DNA of 64,000 nt from Verrucomicrobia subdivision 3 bacterium UBA693 (lineage in GTDB: Bacteria; Verrucomicrobiota; Verrucomicrobiia; Limisphaerales; UBA8199), in assembly GCA_002298785.1 (NCBI GenBank), contig DBMR01000046.1:1-64000 (forward strand), in the 5' to 3' direction. Of the stretch, positions 46,189-55,566 are shown in pieces (within the stretch, counting starts at the first letter, position 1; every line of letters begins with the position of its first letter). The position numbers were made by a program, and so were the translations under genes. Below the pieces are notes generated by a model. It did no database searches. It was given only the letters and a program-made list of their open reading frames with translations, and had not been told where the DNA came from.

Positions 46189-47445
46189 CCGTACACCCGC
46201 ATCAGCGGGTCCGGATTGTTGGCGCCAGGCCGCCAGGATTTGCTTCTCTTTGTCCAGCCAGGCGACGCCCTCCGCCGGCTTGGCGAACTGCGGCGCCACG
46301 CGCCGCTGGAGATCGGCCGGGAGAGTGTTATACCAATCGAGTGTCGCTTTAGCGGTATCCGCCACACTCCGAAACTTCAGCCCCTGCTTCAACGCCCGCG
46401 AGATGTTGCAGCGATGGAACCCTGCCGTCTCCCCCGTCGGCGAGGCGTATAACGGGAATTGTCCTTCCACCACTCCCTGTTTGCTCAGAAAATCATTCGG
46501 CACCCAGGTGAAACTGACATTGGCCCCAACGCCTTTCCGGATGCCTTCCAACATTCGCTTCATGGAAAGTTCCCGGTCGGGGCCGGTGGCATTAAACACG
46601 CCCACAATCCGACGCTCGAGACAATGGATGATCCAATCGGCCAAATCGCGGACGTCGATGATTTGAATCGGATCACCGGGTTTGCCGGGAACCGCCATTT
46701 CACCGCCTTGCGCAGCCCGCACCGGCCAGTAGATAAATCGCGCTGACGTGTCTCGCGGCCCGACAATAAATCCCGGCCGAATATTCGTGACTCGACCGGG
46801 CATGGCCGCCTCGGCAGCCCGTTCGCAGAGCGCCTTGCCGCCGCCGAAGTTCTCGAAATTCTTGCCCATGTCTTCGGTGGCGGGATCGGCCAGCGTGTTC
46901 AGCGCCGCGGTTTCATCGGCGTTGGGAATGCTGTTGTCCTTATAAACCGAGATGCTGGAAATAAAGACGTACTGCCGCACATTCGGCGCGAGCAGTTCAG
47001 CCGAGGCCTTCACCATCCGCGGGAAGTATCCGCTGGTGTCGATCACCGCATCCCATTTCTTCCCCTCCAATTGTGCCAGCCCTTTGGGACTATTGGGATC
47101 GCGCGGCGCATCGGTCTTGCCTTCCGTCCGCCGATCGTCCGCGGTTTTGTTTGGGTCCCGGTTTCCGTAAAACTGCTCGACTCCCGCGGGGACGAGGGAC
47201 GGCCGTCCGGCTTCACGACGGCGCTCCTCGCTGCGCCCGCTGTTGAAATGAGTGACCCGGTGACCTCGCGCCAGGGCAGACTCAGTGCAGGCGGGCCCGA
47301 GAAAGCCGGTGCCACCCAGGATCAGTATCCGCAGTGATTTGGCGCCCTGGCCAGTGCCACCCGCAGCCAGCAGGGTTTGTGGTTGGCAGCAGGAAACTGC
47401 CGCCCCGGCAGTGGTGACCTTGAGAAACTCGCGTCGATTGATCAT
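46186..47445 (-). CDS. Tat-exported NAD-dependent epimerase/dehydratase-family protein
   Basis: This protein of 419 residues starts at ATG 47445, which puts a twin-arginine signal first (INRREFLKVTTAGAAVSCC). A Rossmann motif GGTGFLG (44-50) for NAD(P) binding follows, then YVFISSISVYKD, FGGGKALCERAAE and NIRPGFIVGPRDTSAR. This is the atypical extended-SDR type seen in twin-arginine epimerase-like proteins of Planctomycetota and Verrucomicrobiota. The classic YxxxK pair is not obvious. The substrate is unknown. It follows a LamG-protein gene whose terminator T run ends 4 bp before this ATG. Confidence 0.85.
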   Translation of the reverse strand: MINRREFLKVTTAGAAVSCCQPQTLLAAGGTGQGAKSLRILILGGTGFLGPACTESALARGHRVTHFNSGRSEERRREAGRPSLVPAGVEQFYGNRDPNKTADDRRTEGKTDAPRDPNSPKGLAQLEGKKWDAVIDTSGYFPRMVKASAELLAPNVRQYVFISSISVYKDNSIPNADETAALNTLADPATEDMGKNFENFGGGKALCERAAEAAMPGRVTNIRPGFIVGPRDTSARFIYWPVRAAQGGEMAVPGKPGDPIQIIDVRDLADWIIHCLERRIVGVFNATGPDRELSMKRMLEGIRKGVGANVSFTWVPNDFLSKQGVVEGQFPLYASPTGETAGFHRCNISRALKQGLKFRSVADTAKATLDWYNTLPADLQRRVAPQFAKPAEGVAWLDKEKQILAAWRQQSGPADAGVR

Positions 47446-47449
47446 AGGC

Positions 47450-47485
47450 AAAAAAAAGACCCGCACCCACCGAAGCAGGTGCGGG
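47450..47485 (-). terminator. Rho-independent terminator of the LamG gene
   Basis: Read on the minus strand, CCCGCACC (47485-47478) pairs perfectly with GGTGCGGG (47467-47460). A short step and eight T residues follow (47457-47450). It sits 20 bp after the LamG stop codon and directly abuts the leader of the epimerase-like gene. Confidence 0.9.
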
Positions 47486-47505
47486 CATGATGAGTGGTTC
47501 CGGAC

Positions 47506-50500
47506 CTATTTGGCCAGACGGAAGTATTGCACGCCGGTGCCAATCGGCGCGGTGATAACGGTCTTGCCGTCAATCACGTTCCGCGTCGCGGTCACGGTGG
47601 TCCAGGATCCGGGGGCGAGCGTGGAACTGCCCAGCAGCCCATAGCCCACCGCCCAGTCCGGCGCAATCAGAGTGATCGTAGACCCGGTCGCCGTTACGGT
47701 GAGGGTCGGGGCTCCCAGTTTGGCCTGCGATACCGCCTGGCCCTTGATGCCCGCCTGGTATATCCCCACGATTTCAGACTGGTTCAACGGACGCGTCCAC
47801 ATGGCGAGGTCATCCACGGCGCCGAAGGCGCTTTCCTGGGTGCTGCCGCTGCTGCCGACCAGGGTGGTCATGATGGCGACATCGGTCAGGGATTCAGCGC
47901 CGGTGTTGCCCAGGCTGGCCTGAGCCGTCAGTTGCCCGTCCACATATGTGAACACGCGGTTGCCTTCGCGATAGAAGGCCGCGGCCACATGGTGCCACTG
48001 GTCATCCGCCCAGTTGAAGTTGCCGATATCATGCCGTGGCCCGCCGACGCCGCGGTAGTTGAGCCAATCGGTGTAATACTCGCTGATGCACCAGCCAATA
48101 TTGCCGCCGGAATACCAGTTCTTGTTGCCCAGCAACGCCCCGTAGGTGTCGGTCGTCTTGACCCACAGCGAGAAGCTGAAGCTATTGGTGTAGATCCACT
48201 CAATGTCGCCCAGTGAAACCGCCCAGTCACTCACCACGGCGGAATCGCTGTTGTTGTTGTCAAACCGGGCCGCCGAGAAGCCGACAATACCCGGCACGTA
48301 TTTCTCCACACCGTTGGCGCCGATGGCGGTGCCATTGATGGCCGTCCCAGCCTGTGCCAGCAGGTTCGACTCGAAGTTCAGATACAGCACCAGGCTGTTC
48401 GTAATCGCTGTCGGCGACGGCGTCACCGTCAGGATGGCCGGTGGCGCGCTCGTGGCCGACCCGTAAGGATTGGTGACCACCACCGTGAAGCCCGCGCCGG
48501 AGTCCGCCATCTGCGCGGGAATCGACAGCACGGATGAAGTGGCGCCAACCAGGTTCACGCCATTCCGGCGCCATTGATAGGTCATCGGCTGAGTGCCGGC
48601 GGCGCTGACGCTCATCTCGGTGGGGAGACCTTCCACCCGGGTCTGGTTCTTCGGCTGCGAGACCACCAGCGGAGCGATGGCAGTGGCGCTGGCCGTGGTT
48701 AACGGCTGTCCCTTCAAGCCCTGCACGTACACCGCCAGAATTTCCTGTCCGCTCAGCGGTCGGCGCCAGATGCCGACGTCGTCGATGATCCCCGCGCCGC
48801 TCCAGGTGTTCGGACCGCTGCTGCCGATCAGGGTGTCATTCGGGAAACCGGTTGGCGTCAACGATTCCTGGCCGGTGGCCGAGAGGTTCGTCGACCGGAG
48901 GAAATTGCCGTCCACATAGATGCTCACCAGGTTGGCGTCGCGGTCGAAGTTCACCGCCACGTGATGCCACGTGCCGTCCATCAGGCCGGCGTCGCCAAAG
49001 TCCTTCCGGGTTTCGCCCGGCGAATTGTAGTTGATGAAGCCGCGGGAACCGAAACCGCTGCCGGAACGGGTCGGGCTGAACACCCAGCCAACGTTGCCGC
49101 CAGAATTCCAATCTTTATTGCCGATGAACGCGCCATCGTTCGCGTTGGTAGCGTTCAGCCACATCGAGAAGGACCAACTCCCGGCATAAATGGACTCGAT
49201 ATCACCCAGCGAAATCGCCCAATCGCTCGAGATACTTCCACTGCCGTCATTGTTGAATATCGCCGAGTTCCCGATGCGTCCGGTGGTGTACTTGGGTGTG
49301 GGATCAATGCCGGTGGCGGTGCCGTTGTTGGTGGTGCCGCCCGAGGCATTGATGTTGTCGTCCAGGTTGAGATAAACCGCGAGGCCGCTGCTCACCGCGG
49401 TGATCGGCAGCACGGTAACCACCGCCGGTGGAGCGCTAGTGACCGATCCAAACTTGTTCGTCACTACCAGGGTGTAGCTGCCCGACTGCGCCACCGTGGC
49501 CGGGTAAAGGGTGACCGAGGTGTTGGTGTAGTTCGGCACAGCCGTGCCATTGCGATACCACTGGTAGGACAACGGCGTGGTGCCCGAGGCGGTGGCGGCG
49601 AGACTGACCTTGCGGCCCTCGTAAACGGTGACGCCCTGCGGTTGGCTGCTGATGGAAGGCTTAACCGCACTTCCGGCAATGGCGGTGGTCAAGGGCTGAC
49701 CCAGAGTGCCCTGGGCATAAATGGCCAGCACTTCGTCCGGAGTCAGTGCCCGTTTCCAGATCGCCAGGTCATCAATGCTGCCCGCGCCGGCGTAAGGCCC
49801 GCTGCCGCTGGCGCCAATCAAGGTGTCGTTGGCAAAGTTTGCGGGCGTGAGCGATTCCCAGCCCGAAGCGCTCAAGCTGGCGGAGGCGCTCAAGGTGCCG
49901 TCCACATATACCGTGCCCAGGTTGGCGTCCCGATTGAAAATGGCCGCCACATGATGCCAGGTTCCATTGCGCACGTTTACGCTGCCGATATCACGACGCG
50001 GACCGCCAACCGCGTTGTAATTCACTTCGACGTTGTTGTATGGCGCAAACGCGTAACCCACGTTGCCACCAGCGGTCCAATCCTTGTTGCCCAACAAAGC
50101 GCCATCCAGGTTATTCGTCAGATTAACCCAAAGTGAGAATGCCCAGTTGTTGCTGTATACACTTTCGATGTCACCCAGGGAAATGGCCCAATCGGTGGGG
50201 ATGCCGGAGGCGGAGCCGTCGTTGCCAAAGTCGACCGCGTTGCCGATCGGCCCCGCAATGTACTTCGGGTTGGGATCGGTGCCGATGGGGGTGCCGTTGA
50301 CCGTTGTCCCGGACTGGCCATTCAGGTTGTTATCAAAGTTGAGGTAAACCGCGGCGCCGCTGATGATGGGCGTGGTGGAAAGCACGGTAAGCGCGGCGGG
50401 AGCGCTGGTAATGCTGCCGACGCCATCATTGACCACCACGGTGTAGCTGGCGGTGCCGACGGCGAGGTTCGAGAGCAGGCTGACGCGCGACGTGGCGCCG

Positions 50501-51480
50501 GGCACCGCGGTGCCCCCTTTGTACCACTGATACGTCAGCGGCCCGCGATCATCCGCCGGCAGGCAGGACAATCGGAAATTGTCACTAGCATAGCGAGTTC
50601 CACCTTGTGGCTGCTGCGCGAAATAGGGCGGTAGATTGCCCGAAAGGCTCAAGCCGTTGATGCCTTTGGCATAAGCCGCATAAACTTCTTCCGGACCCAA
50701 CACCCGGCTCCACATCGCCGCCTCATCCAGGTCGCCGTTAAAAGAGGTTACCGCCGCCGGGTCAGTAGCGTGCCAATATTTGAATGAGGCATCCTGGCCA
50801 AGCACCAGAACGTTGGCGGTCACCCAGGTGCCCAGGGCCGGACGAATACTCCCCGTATTGGCCGAGATATTCACCGTTCCGACAGCTTCACCGTCCCGAT
50901 AGAAGGTCACCAGGCCGCCCCGCTGGTAGGTGATCAGCACCTGGTGCCAATTCCCGTCAAAAACGGTCGTGGCACTGGTGCGCAGATCGAAGTCCTTTCG
51001 TGTGCCACCGGCGGTGTTCATGTTCCATTGAAACTTGTCGCCGTCCGCGCCGTCCTGACGCGCCAAAACCCAGCCCACATTGGCGCCCGAACCCCAATCC
51101 TTAGTGGCGACAATCGCCGGGTCAGGCTCGGTTTGACCGTTTTGCGCGCTGGCGGCGTCTGCCGCGCGCACCCAGATTTGGAACGAAAAATCCGTGGTGG
51201 CCGGTGTCGGATCGCTGTAGTAAACAAATTGCTCCGGCGTGGTGGGATCGTTGGCCAGGTGGACGTAGCCACCATTGCCGACCCCGCCGGTCGGCAGCAA
51301 CGCCGGAGCGTTGGTGCCGATGCCCGTTTTGCCTCCGGCGATATCGTCATAAGTCCCGCCGAACGGCGCGTAGAATATCAGGCCGTTGGTCAGCGTCTGC
51401 GCCCACGAGGCGGTAGCCCCGGCCGCGATCACCGCGACCGCGGCGTACTTCGCAATTTTTAGGGATAGGTTCGTTTTCAT
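47506..51480 (-). CDS. Secreted protein with four LamG and three Ig-like domains
   Basis: This protein of 1324 residues has a signal peptide (1-27, cut at SWAQ). LamG/concanavalin-like domains lie at about 30-265, 375-595, 695-920 and 1025-1240. Each carries GD.E.iY...fsfs.W and G.W.H.a..f.R....y.DG patterns. They are separated by Ig-like domains at about 280-365, 600-690 and 935-1020 (L.YQWyr.G..v). The unit is repeated with a period of about 330 residues. The last 60 residues end VQYFRLAK, the C-terminal module shared with other secreted giants here. A glycan-binding surface or secreted role is inferred. A perfect terminator follows. Confidence 0.88.
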   Translation of the reverse strand: MKTNLSLKIAKYAAVAVIAAGATASWAQTLTNGLIFYAPFGGTYDDIAGGKTGIGTNAPALLPTGGVGNGGYVHLANDPTTPEQFVYYSDPTPATTDFSFQIWVRAADAASAQNGQTEPDPAIVATKDWGSGANVGWVLARQDGADGDKFQWNMNTAGGTRKDFDLRTSATTVFDGNWHQVLITYQRGGLVTFYRDGEAVGTVNISANTGSIRPALGTWVTANVLVLGQDASFKYWHATDPAAVTSFNGDLDEAAMWSRVLGPEEVYAAYAKGINGLSLSGNLPPYFAQQPQGGTRYASDNFRLSCLPADDRGPLTYQWYKGGTAVPGATSRVSLLSNLAVGTASYTVVVNDGVGSITSAPAALTVLSTTPIISGAAVYLNFDNNLNGQSGTTVNGTPIGTDPNPKYIAGPIGNAVDFGNDGSASGIPTDWAISLGDIESVYSNNWAFSLWVNLTNNLDGALLGNKDWTAGGNVGYAFAPYNNVEVNYNAVGGPRRDIGSVNVRNGTWHHVAAIFNRDANLGTVYVDGTLSASASLSASGWESLTPANFANDTLIGASGSGPYAGAGSIDDLAIWKRALTPDEVLAIYAQGTLGQPLTTAIAGSAVKPSISSQPQGVTVYEGRKVSLAATASGTTPLSYQWYRNGTAVPNYTNTSVTLYPATVAQSGSYTLVVTNKFGSVTSAPPAVVTVLPITAVSSGLAVYLNLDDNINASGGTTNNGTATGIDPTPKYTTGRIGNSAIFNNDGSGSISSDWAISLGDIESIYAGSWSFSMWLNATNANDGAFIGNKDWNSGGNVGWVFSPTRSGSGFGSRGFINYNSPGETRKDFGDAGLMDGTWHHVAVNFDRDANLVSIYVDGNFLRSTNLSATGQESLTPTGFPNDTLIGSSGPNTWSGAGIIDDVGIWRRPLSGQEILAVYVQGLKGQPLTTASATAIAPLVVSQPKNQTRVEGLPTEMSVSAAGTQPMTYQWRRNGVNLVGATSSVLSIPAQMADSGAGFTVVVTNPYGSATSAPPAILTVTPSPTAITNSLVLYLNFESNLLAQAGTAINGTAIGANGVEKYVPGIVGFSAARFDNNNSDSAVVSDWAVSLGDIEWIYTNSFSFSLWVKTTDTYGALLGNKNWYSGGNIGWCISEYYTDWLNYRGVGGPRHDIGNFNWADDQWHHVAAAFYREGNRVFTYVDGQLTAQASLGNTGAESLTDVAIMTTLVGSSGSTQESAFGAVDDLAMWTRPLNQSEIVGIYQAGIKGQAVSQAKLGAPTLTVTATGSTITLIAPDWAVGYGLLGSSTLAPGSWTTVTATRNVIDGKTVITAPIGTGVQYFRLAK

Positions 51481-51539
51481 ATACCAACTTTCTTCATGGT
51501 TTGTTTCTAATTACTCCTAAAACTGTGCCTCTCGCCGGC

Positions 51540-52049
51540 CTAAGGCACGCAAATCACCGGGTACTTGCCGTCCGGCCCCGGGCGGTTCCATTCACTGACG
51601 ATGGCTTCGCCCGCGGGTGAAGTCATCGGCACCCAATCGGCGTCCGTCAACCGGCGCACCAGCGTATTTTTCGGCACTGCGCCGTGCGGGAGCAACCCGA
51701 CGGTGGACTGGCCCGCGGCTTCCGCTTTCCGCAGGGCTTCGAGTTGGGATTTGAGTTCCGGAGTGTACTTCTCCAGGTAGGCAATTTGCACGTTTTTTCT
51801 TTCACGCGGATTTCCAGTCGGTGAAATCACAATGGCCCGCACCCCGTCCATTTCGTCATTGTTCAATCCCTTGATTGGAGGCACCGCCTCTCTCGGCCCG
51901 GCGAAGAGCTTGCGCTCGCTCAGATCATAGAAATATATCCGGCCCTCGGCGCTCCCACCCCCTCCGCCCTGCCAGCGGAACCACCAGGCCCCCAACACGA
52001 GCACCAGGACCAGGACGCCGCCGATTGTGACTTTCGCACTCGTTGACAT
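51540..52049 (-). CDS. Membrane-anchored protein next to a prepilin gene
   Basis: This protein of 169 residues starts at MSTSAKVTIGG. One N-terminal membrane helix (about 8-25) leads to an extracytoplasmic part that begins GRIYFYDLSERKLFAGP. It ends with EAIVSEWNRPGPDGKYPVICVP, a motif pattern I associate with proteins encoded beside prepilin-like genes in Verrucomicrobiota. No enzymatic family is recognised. It lies 19 bp downstream of the prepilin-like gene on the same strand, so the two probably act together. Confidence 0.75.
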   Translation of the reverse strand: MSTSAKVTIGGVLVLVLVLGAWWFRWQGGGGGSAEGRIYFYDLSERKLFAGPREAVPPIKGLNNDEMDGVRAIVISPTGNPRERKNVQIAYLEKYTPELKSQLEALRKAEAAGQSTVGLLPHGAVPKNTLVRRLTDADWVPMTSPAGEAIVSEWNRPGPDGKYPVICVP

Positions 52050-52068
52050 CTTGCAGTTCTCGGCGGAA

Positions 52069-52863
52069 TCAATGCGGCCGTTGGCGGGCCGACCACCAGC
52101 AAGCGTCTTTGTTGCACGGAATCGTCCCCGGATCCAGCGTCTGCACCCGGCCGTCGGCAAAAGCGTAATTGGACCGCTGATGGTGCCGCAGCGCACCCGG
52201 ATCGCGCTGCGCCGCGCGGTTGAACCCCGCGCCCACTGAACTGCCCACCTCTTTCCAAATCCACCAGCGATCGTTGGGATACACTTTGTAAATGTCACTA
52301 TGTCCATCCCCGATCAGGATGAGCAGCGAGGGCGCCTGCACCCGGCTCCATCGGCATTGGTTGTTCTCGTAGCCGGCCGGCCGTCCAAACGGGGGCGCCG
52401 ACTGCGCGTCAGCCCAATGCACATTGACCGCCCCCAGCCCGCTCAAAAGCTCGATTTCTCCGCTCAGAGCCAGCCCGGCCAGGGCCGGTTGCGGCGCTTT
52501 CGGCTTCGCCCTCGAACCCAGCGCGTAAACCTCCTCCTTCTCGGCCGGACAATCATACACCCGCGGATTCTTCCCGACGTAAGTAAACAAGTAGGAGCGC
52601 CAGCTCGTTTCGTAACCTGCGGGGAGCTGCTCCTGGATGGGCGGCAGCCACTCGTTGAAATCTCCGGAATAGAGATGCACCGCCACCGTGAGCTGCTTCT
52701 GGTTATTGACGCACTGCACCTGGTGCGCCCGCTCCTTGGCCTTTGAGAGAGCCGGCAATAGCATCGCTGCCAGGATCGCGATAATGGCGATCACCACCAG
52801 CAACTCGATCAAGGTAAACGCACGCGCGGCAGGGGTGTGTCCTGGCGGCAAACAACGGCTCAT
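52069..52863 (-). CDS. Type II secretion/type IV pilin-like prepilin
   Basis: This protein of 264 residues has a short leader ending PAARA, followed by FTLIELLVVIAIIAILAAM, the N-methylation and assembly helix with Glu at +5. The residue before the cut is Ala, not the usual Gly (about residue 15), so processing may be less efficient. The body is a globular pseudopilin-like domain of the kind abundant in Planctomycetota and Verrucomicrobiota (NNQKQLTVAVHLYSGDFNEW...YAFADGRVQTL). It is co-transcribed with the small membrane protein and divergent from the LuxR-type regulator. Confidence 0.88.
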   Translation of the reverse strand: MSRCLPPGHTPAARAFTLIELLVVIAIIAILAAMLLPALSKAKERAHQVQCVNNQKQLTVAVHLYSGDFNEWLPPIQEQLPAGYETSWRSYLFTYVGKNPRVYDCPAEKEEVYALGSRAKPKAPQPALAGLALSGEIELLSGLGAVNVHWADAQSAPPFGRPAGYENNQCRWSRVQAPSLLILIGDGHSDIYKVYPNDRWWIWKEVGSSVGAGFNRAAQRDPGALRHHQRSNYAFADGRVQTLDPGTIPCNKDACWWSARQRPH

Positions 52864-52992
52864 GGCGGGAAAGCTATACCACCCGGCTGACGCAGGGCTA
52901 TAACCTGTTTAGGGGGCAGCCGCCGGGACGGAACGCGCTCAGCACTGGCATTCGCCAATTTAGGTTGACGCCCCGCCGTTCACGCGCTCCAA

Positions 52993-53006
52993 TGGACATA
53001 TGTCCA
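52993..53006. promoter_or_regulatory. Palindrome over the regulator's start codon
   Basis: TGGACATATGTCCA is a perfect 14-bp palindrome. The start ATG (53000-53002) lies in it. It could be an operator through which the regulator, or another dimeric protein, controls this divergent region, or it could be chance. Confidence 0.35.
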
Positions 53007-54265
53007 AGCACCGTCCAAGCAGCTCCGGTGATACCCTCCTCGCGGCCCGCGGCAATCCTGACTGGTCGCGCCGCGTCTTCCACAACAGCTACACCCGCGC
53101 CGGTCAAACCCGCCGCGTTCGAAGTTGGTCCGTAAAGCTCCAGTACCAGGGACGGCGCCGGACCTTCTCGCTCGCGGCCCGGACCCGCGCGGCGGCGGCG
53201 CAGGAGGCCTGCCAATTGGACGCCGAACTCCGCGAACAGGGGTGGGACGCAGTTTGGCCAGGACCAAACCGCAGACCAACGGCTCAGCCGGCCCGCAGTG
53301 ACCGGCGCTATTGGCGTGAACGACTGGTATCGATGCCCCCGGTGGAGGGGGCGAAGTCCACGCCGGAGTTCTCGGCGTGGATCGAGCATGAAGGCGCCGC
53401 GCATAGCTTCCCCCTGCAAAGTGTCGACCCGGAGGAAGCGGCGGGCAAAGCCCTCTCCCTTTACCACCTCGTGATGGAGCGCGGATGGAAAGCCGCGTTC
53501 CAGGTCGCTGGACGCGAGGTGACGTTGGCGTTTCATTGGAACGCGAATCCGTTTCTGTGCACCTACACCACCCTGCAAACCATTCCCGACGGACTGGCCG
53601 GCCCCGCGCATGCCTCCAGTGGCGAAACCCAGCGCAAAACGCCCATTTTCATCGCGGAACCTGAGGCGAGTCTGTACCGCGCGCTGGCGCAGTGTCTGAG
53701 TGTCGACGCGCTCGGCGGATGCCAGGCATTGCCGTTCGGTCAGGCTTCGACCTCGAGTCTCGGCGCCGGTATTTGCCTGCTGAACCGGGACTACGCTGAC
53801 GGTTACGGTTTAAGCAGCGCCGACGGCTTGAACCAGCTTCCAGCAGGCCTCGTCGTAATCCCATATTCGGTCTACCCCAGCAGCGAAGAACTCTTTCGGC
53901 TCGCCCCGGGAAAGCTCCTCGGTTACTGCTTCAAACGGTTGCCGGCGGCGGGATTGTTGACCCCGGTCACCGCCTGCCTGGGATCCCGTCCACCGCGGGT
54001 GGAGGCCATGAAACAAGCCAGTTGGGGCTTTTTCCAATCATGGCTCCAGGCCCCGCAAAACCAGCACCCGTCCGAAGGAACCGTTTCCCTCACCGGCCGC
54101 GAGCGCGAGGTGCTGGTCCTGCTGAGCCGCGGCCACGTGGACAAAGAAATCGCCAACGCCCTGGGCATTAGTTCCTGGACGGTACATGAGCACGTAAAAC
54201 GCATTTTTGAAAAGCTCCAGGTGCATTCTCGCATCGAAGCCGCGCTGGCCTATTTGAAAAAATAA
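53000..54265 (+). CDS. LuxR-type regulator with duplicated N-terminal domain and degenerate receiver
   Basis: This protein of 421 residues has a C-terminal LuxR/FixJ helix-turn-helix (about 362-421): LTGREREVLVLLSRGHVDKEIANALGISSWTVHEHVKRIF. The N-terminal region has two copies of one unit: SWSVKLQYQGRRRTFSL...GWDAVW (about 35-80) and FSAWIEHEGAAHSFPL...GWKAAF (about 130-170). Both resemble the AP2/integrase Arm-type DNA-binding fold. The middle (about 215-330, IFIAEPEASLYRALAQCL, AGLVVIPYSVYPSSEEL) looks like a response-regulator receiver that lacks clear acidic phospho-site residues. It is flanked by prepilin-like genes on both sides and probably regulates them (inference). Confidence 0.8.
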   Translation: MSKHRPSSSGDTLLAARGNPDWSRRVFHNSYTRAGQTRRVRSWSVKLQYQGRRRTFSLAARTRAAAAQEACQLDAELREQGWDAVWPGPNRRPTAQPARSDRRYWRERLVSMPPVEGAKSTPEFSAWIEHEGAAHSFPLQSVDPEEAAGKALSLYHLVMERGWKAAFQVAGREVTLAFHWNANPFLCTYTTLQTIPDGLAGPAHASSGETQRKTPIFIAEPEASLYRALAQCLSVDALGGCQALPFGQASTSSLGAGICLLNRDYADGYGLSSADGLNQLPAGLVVIPYSVYPSSEELFRLAPGKLLGYCFKRLPAAGLLTPVTACLGSRPPRVEAMKQASWGFFQSWLQAPQNQHPSEGTVSLTGREREVLVLLSRGHVDKEIANALGISSWTVHEHVKRIFEKLQVHSRIEAALAYLKK

Positions 54266-54328
54266 ATCACGGGCGAGGGTTCCTGCCCCAATTAGGTGGG
54301 TTGACATCTGGAGTTTATTGGGACACAA

Positions 54329-55183
54329 ATGTGTAACATAAAATTACCCATGACTTTTTCCGATACCGATATTCGGTCGCGGCCAAGCGGCTCAATTTTA
54401 CCGCGTCGAGGTTTTACCTTGATCGAGTTGCTGGTGGTGATTGCCATCATCGCCATCCTGGCGGCAATGCTCCTGCCCGCCCTCAGCAACGCCAAAAACA
54501 AAGCCAAATCAGCCCAGTGCATCAGCAATTTGCGCCAGGTGGGTACCGCCATGCTCATGTATGCCGATGACAACCGGCAGCAATTCTGGAACGTGAACGG
54601 CTACCAGCCCAATGACGGCCAATGGACCAAGGACCCGAGCACCACGGTGTTTTTGGCTCCCACCGACCCGCTCGCTTACTGGGCGCTTGGTTACAGTTCG
54701 TACTTTGCCAAAAACAAACGCCTGTTCCGCTGTCCGGCCGCCAAAAAGGTCGACGAATGGCGCGATGCCGGCCGCAATTTCCCCTCCGATTGGTGGTTGG
54801 ATTCGAGCATCGGCGTCTCGCGTTTCCTGACCGAACCCTACGAGCGCGATCATCCGGGCGAACGTCCTCCGCGCAAACTCACAGCATTCCCCAGTCCCCA
54901 AACTACCATCTTCTGTCAGGACGCCGCCGAGCAACGCATGGAAGGCGAAGAGGACAGCATGGGATTGTTCCCGGGCTATTCTGAGATTTTGACGCAATGG
55001 AAATACGCGCTGGCCGGACTCTACCCCGGATTCAATTGGGAGTGGGAGTGGTATCGCCACGATAAACGCTCGCAGGTGCTCTGGGTTTCCGGCAATGTTT
55101 CCAAGGTCAGGTACAACGGCAAAAAGGGCAACGATTACCGTTGGTATACGGGCGATCCACCGCTCGAAGCGCCCAAGTTCTGA
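54329..55183 (+). CDS. Type II secretion/type IV pilin-like prepilin
   Basis: This protein of 284 residues has a leader ending LPRRG, directly followed by FTLIELLVVIAIIAILAAM, a canonical prepilin peptidase site (Gly-1, Glu+5). The globular part (ISNLRQVGTAMLMYADDNRQQFW... VLWVSGNVSKVRY) is of the same large family as the divergent prepilin at 52069 but not a close duplicate. ATG 54329 is used; ATG 54350 is equally possible. It is probably a pseudopilin or a secreted, surface-anchored protein processed by prepilin peptidase. No other secretion gene is nearby. Confidence 0.88.
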   Translation: MCNIKLPMTFSDTDIRSRPSGSILPRRGFTLIELLVVIAIIAILAAMLLPALSNAKNKAKSAQCISNLRQVGTAMLMYADDNRQQFWNVNGYQPNDGQWTKDPSTTVFLAPTDPLAYWALGYSSYFAKNKRLFRCPAAKKVDEWRDAGRNFPSDWWLDSSIGVSRFLTEPYERDHPGERPPRKLTAFPSPQTTIFCQDAAEQRMEGEEDSMGLFPGYSEILTQWKYALAGLYPGFNWEWEWYRHDKRSQVLWVSGNVSKVRYNGKKGNDYRWYTGDPPLEAPKF

Positions 55184-55200
55184 CCTGTCCCTGTGCTTTT

Positions 55201-55566
55201 ATGACCAACCGAATTGTATCCTTGTGTTGTCTGGTGGCGCTCCTGCTGGCTGGCTGCGCCAAAAACGAGGCGCCCAAAGCGCTGACCCTGGCAGAAATGC
55301 CCGCCGCCTTGAATAAGGCCTTCGCCAAAGCCTCCACCGAGCGCAAGGAACTCGTGGCCCGCTCCATCTCAGCGCTCCAGGAAGGCCAGCTTCCCAACGC
55401 TTTAATGGTCGTCGAAGGATTGTGTGCCATCCCTGATCTGACCGAGGAACAGCGCGCCACCGCTTCCCGCGCCCTGCTGACGCTCAACCAGGAATTGCAG
55501 GCCGCCGCCGCCAAAGGCGATAAAGCCGCGACCGACTTCCAAAAACTCCGCCAAGCGGCACACTAG
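55201..55566 (+). CDS. Small lipoprotein
   Basis: This protein of 121 residues has a lipoprotein signal with lipobox LLAG-C (Cys19), so it is probably lipid-anchored in the periplasm. The mature part is helical and Ala/Lys-rich (TEEQRATASRALLTLNQELQAAAAKGDKAATDF). No family is recognised. It starts 17 bp after the prepilin stop and is probably in the same operon. Confidence 0.75.
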   Translation: MTNRIVSLCCLVALLLAGCAKNEAPKALTLAEMPAALNKAFAKASTERKELVARSISALQEGQLPNALMVVEGLCAIPDLTEEQRATASRALLTLNQELQAAAAKGDKAATDFQKLRQAAH

